DNA of 42,213 nt from contig CAIZIT010000113.1 of the NCBI GenBank assembly GCA_903933115.1, forward strand, positions 1 through 42,213, read 5' to 3'. The DNA is from an uncultured Burkholderiales bacterium (GTDB taxonomy: Bacteria > Pseudomonadota > Gammaproteobacteria > Burkholderiales > Burkholderiaceae_C). Positions 25,924 through 34,533 of the stretch are shown piece after piece. Each line of letters starts with the position of its first letter. Positions within the stretch are counted from its first letter, which is position 1. The notes beneath the pieces were generated by a model. That model had not been told where the DNA came from, made no database searches, and saw only the letters and a program-made list of their open reading frames with translations. Both the position numbers and the translations under genes were made by a program.

Positions 25924-27342
25924 ATGATGGACGATTCCCACACCGAAAAGACACCCTTTGATCCATCTGCCTACAGCCTCTTGTGCGTGGACGATGAAGC
26001 CAATATTTTGTCGGCGCTCAAACGCATGTTGAGCTTCAAGGGCTACCAAGTGAGCACCGCTGAGAGCGCCAAAGAGGCCAAGGAGCTGCTGTCCACCAAC
26101 ACCTTTGACTTGATCGTGACCGATCTTCGCATGCCGGAGATGGACGGCATTGCCCTTTTAAAGGACATCAAAGATCTTTACCCCTCGATGACCCGGATGA
26201 TGCTCACCGGTAACGCAGACTTGGAGAGTGCAAAAGCCGCCATCAATCAAGGTCAAGTCTTTAAATACCTCAGTAAGCCCTGGGATGAAGATGAGACCTT
26301 TGCCCTGATTCAAGAGGCGGTGTTGATGTCGGCCAAGAAAAAAGAAGCTTTGGCATTGAGCGAGACCGTCAATGCTCTAGAGGATCGCATCCACGAGTAT
26401 TTCGTCACCACCATCAAGATTTTTTCAAATCTCATGGATCTGAGAGCCCCTAAGCTTTTGCTGCACTCCAAAAACGTCGCGCTGCTGAGCAGCCAAGTCG
26501 CCAAACTGATGGGTCTGTCCGAAGAGGAGGTTCAAGAAATCTACATCTCAGGCCTTTTGCATGACATTGGGAAAATCGGTTTCAGCGATCGACTCCTTCG
26601 CACCTCAAGCCACGATTTGCCGCACAGTGACTTTGATATTTACAGGAAACACCCCATTTTTGGAGCCTCGTGCCTGAAGAATTTAGACCGCATGAAAGGC
26701 ATTGCGGCCAATATCCGCTCTCACCACGAGCACCTCGATGGAGAGGGTTTCCCCGATGGATTGAAAGGCGCACAAATCCCTTTGGGCGCTCAGATCCTGG
26801 GGGTAGTCGAGACCTATTTTGAGCTGATGGAGGGTGAGCTCACGGGCAGCACCATGACCTCCATGCAAGCGATCAAGGCCCTTTACACACAAGGGGAGTC
26901 GGCTTTTGATCGAAAAATTCTGGATCAGTTTTTAATTGCCGCCAAAAAAATGGCCGCCAGCATCGAGCAGCAAACCAAAAGCGCCCAAGCCTTGGGGGCG
27001 ACAGCGTCCGCCTTGCACGCGTCACCAGCCATACCCTCCCCCCCCTCGCCACCAATCTCTGAGTCGAGCCAGAACGCACAGCCCGAGAAAAAATCCAGCT
27101 ACCGTCCAGGTCGCGGGCAAGACCCTTTGAAAAAAACCTTCACCTATACAATTCTTAATGCCTTGGTCAACACCTACGCTGGCACCAAAATTGACGACCG
27201 AAGAGATGAAAAAAATGGCTTTCTTTGGGTTTACTCCGGATCCAAGAGAAGCGAGGACAACCAAAAGCTTGACGATTGGTTGAAGAAAAATGGCTTCATC
27301 TACGACAACAAGCTGAGCGGCTGGTACTACCCCTTCGATTGA
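25924..27342 (+). CDS. Response regulator with HD-GYP domain and an extra C-terminal domain
   Basis: 472 residues from ATG 25924, with GAGG nine bases upstream. The receiver domain (about 15-135) has the acidic pair VDDE, phospho-acceptor Asp67 in IVTDLRMPEMDG, and Lys118 in YLSKPW. The HD-GYP phosphodiesterase domain (about 155-345) has LLHDIGKIGFSDRLL (His213-Asp214), YRKHPIFGA and SHHEHLDGEGFPDGLKG, so GYP is GFP. VVETYFELMEG replaces the usual VADVFDAL. Enzymes of this type degrade cyclic di-GMP. A Pro/Ser linker leads to about 80 extra residues with GFLWVYSG and LKKNGFIYDNKLSGWYYPFD. It converges on fliJ, so a role in motility is likely. Confidence 0.88.
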   Translation: MMDDSHTEKTPFDPSAYSLLCVDDEANILSALKRMLSFKGYQVSTAESAKEAKELLSTNTFDLIVTDLRMPEMDGIALLKDIKDLYPSMTRMMLTGNADLESAKAAINQGQVFKYLSKPWDEDETFALIQEAVLMSAKKKEALALSETVNALEDRIHEYFVTTIKIFSNLMDLRAPKLLLHSKNVALLSSQVAKLMGLSEEEVQEIYISGLLHDIGKIGFSDRLLRTSSHDLPHSDFDIYRKHPIFGASCLKNLDRMKGIAANIRSHHEHLDGEGFPDGLKGAQIPLGAQILGVVETYFELMEGELTGSTMTSMQAIKALYTQGESAFDRKILDQFLIAAKKMAASIEQQTKSAQALGATASALHASPAIPSPPSPPISESSQNAQPEKKSSYRPGRGQDPLKKTFTYTILNALVNTYAGTKIDDRRDEKNGFLWVYSGSKRSEDNQKLDDWLKKNGFIYDNKLSGWYYPFD

Positions 27343-27385
27343 GGCCCAGCAACCATCGCCTTTCACGAAGAGGTGCCCCTTCGGC

Positions 27386-27847
27386 TCAAGCTCTGCTTTG
27401 CAAGGCAACCGATTTGGTGTTAAAGAGCGTCAAACCGAGCGCGTCCATTTGTTTTTGTTCAAGCTTGCGATGATAGGCTTGAACGGCCAAGAGGTCTTGC
27501 TCGACCAAGGTCTGCATCTTCAAGCGCTCTTGCTCAGATTTTTTCAAAGCTTGAAGTGCCACGTCAAGTTGGGACTGCGCTTGACGAATGTCTTTATCCA
27601 GTCTCTCACTCAACTGCAGCAGTTGGAGCACGAACTGCCTGGCATTGTTGCTCTCGGTGAGAGATTGTGTGGTCGACTCCTTTTCGCGAATTTTTTGCGA
27701 ATACTCAGCCGACATCATCACCAGCCTGTCTTTGCTCGCTTGGAGTTTTTCCAAATTTTCACGAGCACTTTTGACCTTTTGCTGATTCAGTGCGACCAAG
27801 TCCTCGGCTTTGGTCGCCAGCACACTCCAACACTCACGTGGCTTCAT
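27386..27847 (-). CDS. fliJ: FliJ-like export chaperone-escort coiled-coil protein
   Basis: 153 residues, almost entirely an alpha-helical hairpin with many Lys, Glu, Gln and Leu (ARENLEKLQASKDRLVMMS, QLSERLDKDIRQAQSQLDVAL, EQKQMDAL). Length, composition and position directly after fliI fit FliJ, the stalk-like protein inside the FliI hexamer ring that couples it to FlhA. Primary sequence is poorly conserved in this family, so position is the main argument. It starts 34 bases after the fliI stop. Confidence 0.82.
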   Translation of the reverse strand: MKPRECWSVLATKAEDLVALNQQKVKSARENLEKLQASKDRLVMMSAEYSQKIREKESTTQSLTESNNARQFVLQLLQLSERLDKDIRQAQSQLDVALQALKKSEQERLKMQTLVEQDLLAVQAYHRKLEQKQMDALGLTLFNTKSVALQSRA

Positions 27848-27881
27848 GGCATCCCCCTTTTGAGTTGTATCGTCACTTCAA

Positions 27882-29237
27882 TCATCCCTCTTGAGCCATG
27901 AGTTGACGCATCTCTTGTCGAGTGCTTTCATAGTCCTGGGAGATGTGCATGTCTTGTCTTAAAAAATTCACCAACCGCTCATGTAGACGTATGGCCTCAT
28001 CCAACTCCAAGTTAGAACCCATTTGATAGGCGCCGACTTGAACCAAGTCGATATTTTGTTGATACAAAGACCAAAGCCTCCTGAGCTTATTGGCTTGTTT
28101 TAAATCATCTGTGCTCAGTAAAGACTGCATCAACCTTGAAATCGAACCATTGAGTTCGATGGCAGGGTAGTGGGCAGAGTCAGCGAGTTTTCTGGACAAC
28201 ATGACTTGGCCATCCAGGGAGGCGCGAGCGATGTCCACAATAGGATCGGAGGCATCGTCGCCTTCTGCAAGGACGGTGTAGATCGCTGTGATCGACCCCA
28301 CACCGTGGCGGCCCACCCCTCCTCGTTCGATCAAATTGGGCAGCAATGCAAACACAGAGGGTGGATATCCTTTAGCGGTTGGCGGCTCGCCAATGGCCAG
28401 TCCAATTTCCCTTTGCGCATGGGCAACACGGGTCAAACTGTCGCACAACATCAAAACATTCAAACCCTGATCCCTAAAATACTCGGCAATCACATGCGTC
28501 ATGTGGGTGGCTTTGAGTCGCAAAACAGGAGACACATTGGCTGGCGCAGCAACGACCACCGATTTGGCCAAGCCCTCCTCTCCCAAGGACTCGCTGATGA
28601 AGGCTTGAACCTCACGGCCACGCTCTCCAATCAAACCAATCACCACCACATCCGCTTTGGTGAAACGGGTGAGCATGCCCAAAAGTACACTTTTGCCCAC
28701 ACCTGAACCCGCCACCAAACCGATGCGTTGCCCGCGACCAATGGTCAAAACGCCATTGATGGCCTTGACCCCAACATCGAGCACCTCGTGAATGGGACCT
28801 CTCTCCATGGGGTTCAAGGGCTTGCCCATCAAAGCCAAAGTGTCTTTGCATTTGGGTGGCGCTTTGCCATCCAAAGGAAAGCCCCTGCCGTCAATCACAC
28901 GCCCAAGCAACTCTGGCCCCAGAGATACTTGCGAAGACAAGCTCATCACACGGACCATATCACCAGGACCCACGCCCACGGGGTCGTTAAAGGGCATTAA
29001 AAATAGGGTCTTGTCGTTGAAACCCACAACCTCGGCCTCGATGCGGTGACCGTGCTGCCCAATCACCTCGCAGCAAGCGCCCAATGGAGCCATCAAGCCA
29101 CGTGTCTCGAGCGTCATGCCCACCAAGCGCACCAAGGTGCCTGTTCTTTGGGGCTGGGGTGACCTCAGGCGTGAGATGTTGGCATCGACCTCTTGCGCGA
29201 AATCCAACACACCATCCAATACAGTTGATTGCATCAT
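27882..29237 (-). CDS. fliI: Flagellum-specific ATPase FliI
   Basis: 451 residues. An F1-ATPase-beta-like export ATPase with Walker A GLVAGSGVGKSVLLGML (AGSGVGKS at 176-183), GLIGERGREVQAF, LMLCDSLTRVAHAQREIGLA and the type III ATPase signature region GEPPTAKGYPPSVFALLPNL. It powers and times delivery of export substrates at the base of the flagellum. The start has two adjacent ATG codons with AAGG just upstream. It begins 16 bases after the FliF-tail-like gene. Confidence 0.97.
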   Translation of the reverse strand: MMQSTVLDGVLDFAQEVDANISRLRSPQPQRTGTLVRLVGMTLETRGLMAPLGACCEVIGQHGHRIEAEVVGFNDKTLFLMPFNDPVGVGPGDMVRVMSLSSQVSLGPELLGRVIDGRGFPLDGKAPPKCKDTLALMGKPLNPMERGPIHEVLDVGVKAINGVLTIGRGQRIGLVAGSGVGKSVLLGMLTRFTKADVVVIGLIGERGREVQAFISESLGEEGLAKSVVVAAPANVSPVLRLKATHMTHVIAEYFRDQGLNVLMLCDSLTRVAHAQREIGLAIGEPPTAKGYPPSVFALLPNLIERGGVGRHGVGSITAIYTVLAEGDDASDPIVDIARASLDGQVMLSRKLADSAHYPAIELNGSISRLMQSLLSTDDLKQANKLRRLWSLYQQNIDLVQVGAYQMGSNLELDEAIRLHERLVNFLRQDMHISQDYESTRQEMRQLMAQEG

Positions 29238-29253
29238 AGGACCTTAGAAGGGA

Positions 29254-29925
29254 TCAGCCTTGGATCATCTTTTTCAAGACACCGGCAACTCGACCTTGCT
29301 CTTGCTGCACGATCATTTGAACCAGCATCAATTTGTCATCAAAGGAGTTCGCATTGTTCATGAGTTCGGGAGGAATGGTGGGCGGTTTGGCTTTCTTCTT
29401 CTCGGCCGCCATTTTGGCTTTCATCGCCTCCATGGAATTGTCCTCTTCCTCATCCTCAAGCGGGGTCTCGGCCTGAAGCTCGGGTGCTGCGGGTTCATCT
29501 TTGGGCTTGTCCGCTGCTGCATCTCCAGGAGCGGGAGCCAGCACTTCTTCGGCTTTGGCCACTTGAGCGTCCCCCTCAGGGGCAGCTTGTAGCGAATCCT
29601 CAATAGGGGCTTCGATCGGTTGCGCAGGCGACTGAGTCGTCTCCATCTGAGGCTCAGCAAGGGGCAAGGGCTTGCTGAGATCGGGCAACTCCAAATTGGG
29701 GTTGGAAGCCATCATCTCTGCATACTCTGGATTGTCGTAGTAGTGACGACCGTGGTGGACTCGCCATGCGTTAAAAGCAGAGTTCACTGAACTCGCCGCT
29801 GCATCCTCGATCTCCAAGCGATCGACTTCCTTCCTGCTGAAGGCCAGTAACATCGGGCGAACCACCAAAAGCAAAAAGCCCAGACACATTGCAGTTCTCA
29901 ATACCGCGTTGACCCAATCAATCAT
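29254..29925 (-). CDS. Small membrane protein with a FliF-like FliG-binding tail (between fliH and fliI)
   Basis: 223 residues from ATG 29925, which has a strong GGAGG six bases upstream and overlaps the fliH stop by eight bases. One N-terminal membrane segment (about 7-28) reads AMCLGFLLLVVRPMLLAF and resembles the second membrane segment of the FliF in this operon (LFLLFLVVVVRPMVRKL). A Pro/Glu/Ala-rich acidic middle (80-165) follows. The last 43 residues (PELMNNANSFDDKLMLVQMI, then VLKKMIQ) closely match the FliF C-terminus (ADMLNTANTYDDKVALIRMI, then VLKNMIK), which in other bacteria binds FliG. I do not know a described protein like this. Inference: a FliF-derived membrane anchor able to hold FliG or compete with FliF. 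Confidence 0.8.
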   Translation of the reverse strand: MIDWVNAVLRTAMCLGFLLLVVRPMLLAFSRKEVDRLEIEDAAASSVNSAFNAWRVHHGRHYYDNPEYAEMMASNPNLELPDLSKPLPLAEPQMETTQSPAQPIEAPIEDSLQAAPEGDAQVAKAEEVLAPAPGDAAADKPKDEPAAPELQAETPLEDEEEDNSMEAMKAKMAAEKKKAKPPTIPPELMNNANSFDDKLMLVQMIVQQEQGRVAGVLKKMIQG

Positions 29926-31330
29926 CTTGATCCTCCTCGTGTACATCCACCACCGGTGCAAGACGCTGGCGAACGTCCTCAATATCTGTGTCCCTTTGTG
30001 CCAAGGGTTGTTTAAAAAACGGAGACTGCTCACGCCAGAGCTCAGGCTGGGCGAGTAAATTGTTGGCCATGGCCTCGAGTCGGTGGCCAATCAAGTCATC
30101 GACTTGCGTATCGTCCGTGATCACACGCACGCTGCCCGGCTGCATGCTTGAGACGGCATGCAGTTGAATGTGGTTGAACATCTCGCCGCTCATCTCTTGA
30201 AGCCTGGCTTTGTCTTGTGTGTTGAGCTCGACAGTCACCATTTGATTGCTGTGGCTGTTGAGTTCATCCAGGCATCTTTGAATCAAACGCTCAATGGATG
30301 CACCTGATAAATTCAACTCTGCCAACACCAACTGCTCGGCGATATGAATGGCCAGTCGCTTCAAAGGCTCGAACAAGCGCTGCGGATGGTTCACAAAATC
30401 ATCAAGTTTGGAGGTCACCTCCTCCAAGAGTTTCTTTTGCGCATCGAGCGCCGTCGTATTTTGCGCCCTCAAAGCATCTCGCTCAGCCTCTAGACCAGCA
30501 CGTTGCTGCTCGAGGGCAAGCGTCAACTCTTCGATTTTCGCTTGCAGCGAAACCTCACTCGCTTGCAAAGCCTGACTTTGATCCAATGCCTTGGCAATTT
30601 GTTCTTGAAGATCTCTCCTCTCGGCTTCAAACTCCTCCATAGCCTCTGCATGGGCTTGCTCAATTCCCTTCAAGAGACCAAGTTGATAGCCCTCGTCAAA
30701 GCTTGCTGAGCTGTGTACCGATGGCGTTTGCGGCATGCTGGATGCTGCGTCTTGGACAAGCTCATCCGAACCTTGAACGCCTAGGATGGACTCGGCTGAC
30801 GCGTCCCTTGAGACCGATGAAAGCTCATCCTTGGAAGAACCCATCAATGGTGCTTCTAAAGCCGATGGGTTTGAATCTCCTAAGCGCTGTTGAGTCAGAT
30901 CTTCGCCTTGTCCGAGATCCTCTTGGAGATCTTCTTCGGCATCCAAAGTGGTGCTCGTATTTGCTTGCTGAGAACCCAAAACCTGCGACAAAGCCACCTT
31001 GCCCCCTTCGGCGTCCAGAGGTGGTTGCTCTAGGCCTTTAGCTTCATTTAGAGAATCGGCGCCTGAGCGAGTAGCATGGTCATCCAATTGCGGCCTTGGA
31101 GCACCATAGGTTTCCAAAACGAAAGAGCTCGGGTTGGTGACCACTTTGGCCATTCGGGGAGGAGCCAGTTTTCTAAAGAGCGCAGTTTCGTAAGCGACCT
31201 TGGGTACACGGTCCCAGTCTTGTCCACTGAACCCGTGGTCTTCACTCTTTTCAGTGAAGAGCATCGGATCCACTGCCCATGAATCGGTCTGGGTTTTGGG
31301 ATGACTTAAGTTAAACAAAGTCCGCTCCAC
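29918..31330 (-). CDS. fliH: Flagellar export regulator FliH, with long acidic N-terminal extension
   Basis: 470 residues if started at GTG 31330, inside the fliG end; ATG 31264 would give 448. FliH proteins are usually about 230-270 residues. The C-terminal half is recognisable: FDEGYQLGLLKGIEQAHAEA (Gly-x-x-x-Gly-like entry to a coiled coil), a long coiled coil (230-310), and the FliH/V-ATPase-E-like end domain (RLAIHIAEQLVLAELNLSG, IERLIQRCLDEL, GSVRVITDDTQVDD). Residues 80-200 are acidic, rich in Ser, Gln and Leu, and look disordered. FliH binds FliI and docks it to FliN in the C ring. Confidence 0.9.
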   Translation of the reverse strand: MERTLFNLSHPKTQTDSWAVDPMLFTEKSEDHGFSGQDWDRVPKVAYETALFRKLAPPRMAKVVTNPSSFVLETYGAPRPQLDDHATRSGADSLNEAKGLEQPPLDAEGGKVALSQVLGSQQANTSTTLDAEEDLQEDLGQGEDLTQQRLGDSNPSALEAPLMGSSKDELSSVSRDASAESILGVQGSDELVQDAASSMPQTPSVHSSASFDEGYQLGLLKGIEQAHAEAMEEFEAERRDLQEQIAKALDQSQALQASEVSLQAKIEELTLALEQQRAGLEAERDALRAQNTTALDAQKKLLEEVTSKLDDFVNHPQRLFEPLKRLAIHIAEQLVLAELNLSGASIERLIQRCLDELNSHSNQMVTVELNTQDKARLQEMSGEMFNHIQLHAVSSMQPGSVRVITDDTQVDDLIGHRLEAMANNLLAQPELWREQSPFFKQPLAQRDTDIEDVRQRLAPVVDVHEEDQDD

Positions 31331-32357
31331 CCAACATCAACTCGCCAGCATCTGAGAGCTTTCTCGCCAAACGCATGATTTTCTTTTGTGTGTCCTCGAC
31401 ATCGGCCATGCGAACGGGACCCTTGGCTTCCATATCGTCCACGAACATGCCGCGGGCACGCTCGGACATGTTGTCCAAAAAGCGTTGCTTGACTTCGGGG
31501 CTTGCGCCCTTCAAAGCCGTCATCAACTGATCGGGCTCCACATTGCGCATGAGCACTTGAATGCCTTTGTTGTCCACAGAGACCAAATTTTCGAAAGTGA
31601 ACATGTTGTCTTGAATCTTGAGCATGATGTCTGGATCAAGATCAGACAATCCATTCATGATCTCCGCCTCCAAATTGGTCTTCGTCATGTTCATGATTTT
31701 GGCTGCTGCCACCACCCCTCCAAAACTGGAAGATTTGGAAGTGGCTGTTTTGGCAAATTGAGCCAACATGATGTTCTCAAGCTCCACCATCGCTGAGGGC
31801 TGAACGGTATCCAGACTGGCCACACGTTGAATCACTTCGGGTCTGATTTCTGGGGGCAAGTAAATCATCACATCTGCCGCCACATTGGGCTCCAAAAGCG
31901 ACAAGATGATAGCGACCACTTGAGGGTGCTCTGTCCTGATCATCTCTGCAATGCCTCTGGCATCCATCCAACTCAAAATATCCAAACCTTTGGTGGCTTG
32001 GTTGGGCATGATTCGACCCAAAACAGAGGCGGCTTTGCTCTCTCCAAGGGCCTTTTTCATCACATTTTCTACATAGTCTGAATTGCCCAAACTGAGGGAG
32101 GTTTGTTTTTTCAACAAATCCACAAACTCATCGAGCACCACATTGACCGCATCCTGGGAAAGCTCAGCGGCTTGAACCATGGCAGCACCCAAAGCTTGAA
32201 CCTCCTTCGGGCTCAAATACTTGATGATGTCAGCGGCTTGATCTTCTCCCAGCAAGAGCATCAAAACGGCTGCCCTTTGCGTCGAGGTCATCGCCTCCAT
32301 CTCAGCTCTGAGAGCTGGAGACCATGTGGCGGATGATAAGGTGTTGAGTTCAGCCAT
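31311..32357 (-). CDS. fliG: Flagellar motor switch protein FliG
   Basis: 348 residues. All three FliG domains are seen: the N-terminal FliF-binding domain (STQRAAVLMLLLGEDQAADI and LSPKEVQALGAAM), the middle domain with the EHPQ motif (RTEHPQVVAIILSLLEP), and the C-terminal torque domain (MFTFENLVSVDNKGIQVLMR, MTALKGASPEVKQRFLDNMS, GPVRMADVEDTQKKI). The protein forms the upper C ring and meets the stator. GGAG six bases upstream supports the start. It follows fliF by 46 bases. Confidence 0.97.
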   Translation of the reverse strand: MAELNTLSSATWSPALRAEMEAMTSTQRAAVLMLLLGEDQAADIIKYLSPKEVQALGAAMVQAAELSQDAVNVVLDEFVDLLKKQTSLSLGNSDYVENVMKKALGESKAASVLGRIMPNQATKGLDILSWMDARGIAEMIRTEHPQVVAIILSLLEPNVAADVMIYLPPEIRPEVIQRVASLDTVQPSAMVELENIMLAQFAKTATSKSSSFGGVVAAAKIMNMTKTNLEAEIMNGLSDLDPDIMLKIQDNMFTFENLVSVDNKGIQVLMRNVEPDQLMTALKGASPEVKQRFLDNMSERARGMFVDDMEAKGPVRMADVEDTQKKIMRLARKLSDAGELMLGGADFV

Positions 32358-32403
32358 AAAAAGCTCCGAATCCTAAAAATCTATTTTGACGTCTGTTCAT
32401 TGA

Positions 32404-34512
32404 TCATTTGATCATATTCTTTAAAACACTGGCCATTCTGGCTCTGGTGTTTTCTTCAGAAACAATCATTCGTATTAAAGCAACTTTATCGTCATAAGTG
32501 TTCGCTGTGTTGAGCATATCGGCTGAAATTGCGGGCTTTTTCGGCTTCAGGTGTGACATTCTGGCCTTGATTTCTTCCAAAGTCTCACCCTCCTCGATCT
32601 CGATCTCGTCTCCTGCCTCTTCAAGAGCCGCCGCTCTTGCCGCTTCCTCTTCTTGCTTGATGCGCTCGGCCTCTTCGGCCTCAAGGCGCAATCTTTCTTC
32701 CGTTTCCCTTTGGGCTTGGAGTTTGGCCTCTTCTAGAAGTCTCAACCTCTCCGCCTCGGCTGCCTCTTCGGCTGCGGCACGGTCTGCCACCACTTTGGCT
32801 GCCGCTGCTGCAACGGCTTCAGCGATCCTCTCCGCTTTGATTTTCTCGGCTGCAGCCGCTTCTCTGGCTGCTGCTTCGGCCGCTGCGTTGGCCATGGCCA
32901 CTGCATCAAAGGGTGGCGCTGTCAGTTTTCTCACCATGGGTCTGACCACCACGACCAAGAACAACAGGAACAATACGGCGATCACAGAACTGTTGGCCAC
33001 GCCTGCAATGGTCTCGTCTTTGTACCAAGGCACGGCATCAGGGTCAATTTGGGGCTCAAAGTGTGTGGAGATGACGGTGACCACATCGCCACGCTCTTCG
33101 TTGTAACCCACAGCACCGCGAACCAATTGGTTCAAGCGATCAAGCTCTTCTTGGGTATAGGGAATGGTTGTGGCTGGAGGCGTTCCATCAGCTGGTTTTT
33201 CAACCTTCATGCCTGCTGGAATGGGTCTCTCGTTGATCAAAACACCCACACCAATCTTTTGAATGGTGCCCATGGCTGTCTTCGTGTGACGAACGGAACG
33301 ATCCAACTCGTAATTCTTGGTGCTTCTCGCAATGGTTTGAATGCCTTTTTCAGTCACACCCTTGGTGATGTCTGCTGTTGTGTCTGGTGTGGCTGCAGGA
33401 TTTTGTGGAGGGTTGGGCGGCGTGTTGGTGAGTGAACCAGGAATACCCACTGCATCTTTGAACGTTGCACGGTCCTCTACATAAAGCTCTGAACGGGTTT
33501 TGGGGCCCTTGTCTCTTTGGTCAAAGTCTTCAGTCGTGATTTCTTGCTGGTTAAAGTCCATGGACATGCTCACCTGAGCCGACACATTGGTCTCGCCCAC
33601 AATTGGTGCCAACAACTGAATCAAACGCGTTCTGTAGAGATCCTCCATTTGTTGCTTTTGTTGCAATTGCGCAGAGGTCAATCCCAAAGGCTGCTCGGTG
33701 AGCATTTCGTTCATCAAGCTGCCAAAGTTGTCGATCACGGACACATTCTCTGGTGCCAAATAAGGAACGCTTGAAGCGACCAATTGAATAATGGCGCTGA
33801 CGTTGGCAGAGGACACGGCCTTACCAGGTGCTCGGGTGATCACCACAGATGCTTTGGTAGGCACTCTGTCTCTGACGAAAACGCTTTGCTTAGGCGCGGC
33901 CAAGTGCACGCGGGCACTTTTGATACCAGCAATTTGGGAGATGCTTCTTGCCAACTCTTGCTCCATGGCGTTGTTGTAGCGCACTTGCTCCATGAATTGC
34001 GAGGTGGTCATGGCAGGCATGTCTTTCAAACCATCGATGCCTTGAACTTCAGTTCTGGGCAGTCCTTTCGAGGCGATCAACATGCGAGCTTCTTGGTACT
34101 TGTTCTCAGGCACCATGATTTGACCAGTGGTCATGTCCAACTCGGGCTTGAATTCAGCCGTTCTCAAGGCCTCCATCGCCACTTGCTTGTCCGCATCTGA
34201 GAGCATCATGGTCAAAGGCTTCATCGGTGTGGCTTTCATGTTCATGGATGCCAAAGCAAAGGCCGCCAATACAAACATGATCACAAAGAGGGGTAGCAAT
34301 TTCTTGACCGTCGGTTGTCTCACCATGTCTTTGACCATGCCCATGGGGTCGGTCAACATTTGGTTGCCAACTGTTCTGGCCAAGTCGCCGGGTTTCAAGA
34401 GGCTCGAGCCTGGAGGGGATGTCGGTCCAGGCAAAACGGGAGACGCTCCACCCATTTGAGCTTGACTAGGATCTGTCATTGCAGTGTTCATTGTTGCGCT
34501 TGCTGTGGCCAT
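32404..34512 (-). CDS. fliF: Flagellar MS-ring protein FliF with a long Ala/Glu-rich cytoplasmic insertion
   Basis: 702 residues against about 550 in most species. The first membrane segment (72-91, LLPLFVIMFVLAAFALASMN), the ring-building periplasmic domains (FMEQVRYNNAMEQELARSI, VHLAAPKQSVFVRD, NYELDRSVRHTK) and the second segment (508-526) are normal. The cytoplasmic part is about 175 residues instead of about 90: residues 540-650 are a highly charged Ala/Glu/Arg helix (EAAAREAAAAEKIKAERIA) recalling the TolA stalk. The FliG-binding tail follows (660-702, DMLNTANTYDDKVALIRMI). The N-terminus (1-45) is also extended and Pro-rich. Confidence 0.96.
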   Translation of the reverse strand: MATASATMNTAMTDPSQAQMGGASPVLPGPTSPPGSSLLKPGDLARTVGNQMLTDPMGMVKDMVRQPTVKKLLPLFVIMFVLAAFALASMNMKATPMKPLTMMLSDADKQVAMEALRTAEFKPELDMTTGQIMVPENKYQEARMLIASKGLPRTEVQGIDGLKDMPAMTTSQFMEQVRYNNAMEQELARSISQIAGIKSARVHLAAPKQSVFVRDRVPTKASVVITRAPGKAVSSANVSAIIQLVASSVPYLAPENVSVIDNFGSLMNEMLTEQPLGLTSAQLQQKQQMEDLYRTRLIQLLAPIVGETNVSAQVSMSMDFNQQEITTEDFDQRDKGPKTRSELYVEDRATFKDAVGIPGSLTNTPPNPPQNPAATPDTTADITKGVTEKGIQTIARSTKNYELDRSVRHTKTAMGTIQKIGVGVLINERPIPAGMKVEKPADGTPPATTIPYTQEELDRLNQLVRGAVGYNEERGDVVTVISTHFEPQIDPDAVPWYKDETIAGVANSSVIAVLFLLFLVVVVRPMVRKLTAPPFDAVAMANAAAEAAAREAAAAEKIKAERIAEAVAAAAAKVVADRAAAEEAAEAERLRLLEEAKLQAQRETEERLRLEAEEAERIKQEEEAARAAALEEAGDEIEIEEGETLEEIKARMSHLKPKKPAISADMLNTANTYDDKVALIRMIVSEENTRARMASVLKNMIK

Positions 34513-34533
34513 GATGTGTGTACTCTTTCAGCT

